A DNA stretch of 5,333 bases from Desulfosarcina sp. (GTDB lineage Bacteria > Desulfobacterota > Desulfobacteria > Desulfobacterales > Desulfosarcinaceae): assembly GCA_030642405.1 (NCBI GenBank), contig DAOWNV010000194.1, forward strand, positions 1 to 5,333, written 5' to 3'. The notes under the pieces are model-generated. The model saw nothing but the letters and a program-made list of their open reading frames with translations. It did no database searches and had not been told where the DNA came from. The position numbers and the translations under genes are program-made. Of the stretch, positions 5,303 to 5,333 are shown piece after piece (position 1 is the first letter of the stretch; each line of letters opens with the position of its first letter).

Positions 5303-5333
5303 ATGATTTTGCCTTCAGAAACAAATCGAAAAA
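5303..5333 (+). CDS. Start of a divergent gene, product unknown (N-terminal ten codons only)
   Basis: ATG at 5303 follows a perfect AGGAGG with a four-base gap and opens a frame reading MILPSETNRK to the right edge. Too little is present to recognise a family. Genes next to NifX-like/FmdB pairs in anaerobes are often Mrp- or MinD-type P-loop ATPases, but nothing in ten residues supports or excludes that. The competing frame from ATG 5284 is also open to the edge. Confidence 0.5.
   Translation, partial: MILPSETNRK

Noticed and set aside
1..5333. CRISPR array, tRNA/rRNA gene, insertion sequence or phage gene
   Set aside because: No regularly spaced repeats, tRNA-like cloverleaf, transposase motif or long terminal inverted repeats were seen on either strand.

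Overview
The window reads as chromosomal DNA of a free-living anaerobic bacterium, most likely a Desulfobacterota (sulfate-reducer-like) lineage. This is inferred from gene content: an E. coli-type citrate synthase, a CBS-pair protein and a cobalamin-binding radical SAM protein in a row, followed by a NifX/MTH1175-like cluster-binding protein paired with a small FmdB zinc ribbon, a pairing I associate with anaerobes and sulfate reducers. Base composition looks moderate by eye. No phage, transposase, CRISPR array, rRNA or tRNA was seen.

Layout. (1) Positions 589 to 1, minus strand: the 5' part of an unrecognised conserved-looking protein running off the left edge. Its start codon and its main reading frame are out of register by one base at an A8 homopolymer (559-566). 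(2) Positions 590-960: about 370 bases without a convincing gene, holding a good sigma70-like promoter on the plus strand, a nested inverted repeat and a long putative leader for the next operon. (3) Positions 961-4465, plus strand: a tight three-gene operon, gltA (citrate synthase), a two-CBS-domain protein, and a B12-binding radical SAM protein with a C-terminal TPR-like region. The gaps are 19 and 3 bases, and the last two genes share a reading frame across a single stop codon. (4) Positions 5150 to 4492, minus strand: a two-gene operon, a NifX-like protein followed 23 bases later by a FmdB-family zinc ribbon with a cysteine-rich tail. It converges on the radical SAM gene with only 26 bases between stop codons. 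(5) Positions 5151-5302: a divergent intergenic region with several perfect short palindromes. (6) Position 5303 to the right edge: the first ten codons of a divergent plus-strand gene behind a very strong Shine-Dalgarno.

How they may work together. Citrate synthase commits acetyl-CoA to the TCA cycle. The co-transcribed CBS pair is a candidate adenine-nucleotide sensor, so an energy-state link to central carbon metabolism or to the radical SAM enzyme is plausible but unproven. The radical SAM enzyme has intact cluster and SAM motifs but no assignable substrate. The NifX-like/FmdB pair probably handles metal or Fe-S clusters. The items most worth following up are the homopolymer frameshift, the CBS/radical SAM junction, the radical SAM-TPR enzyme, and the Cys-rich tail on the FmdB protein.
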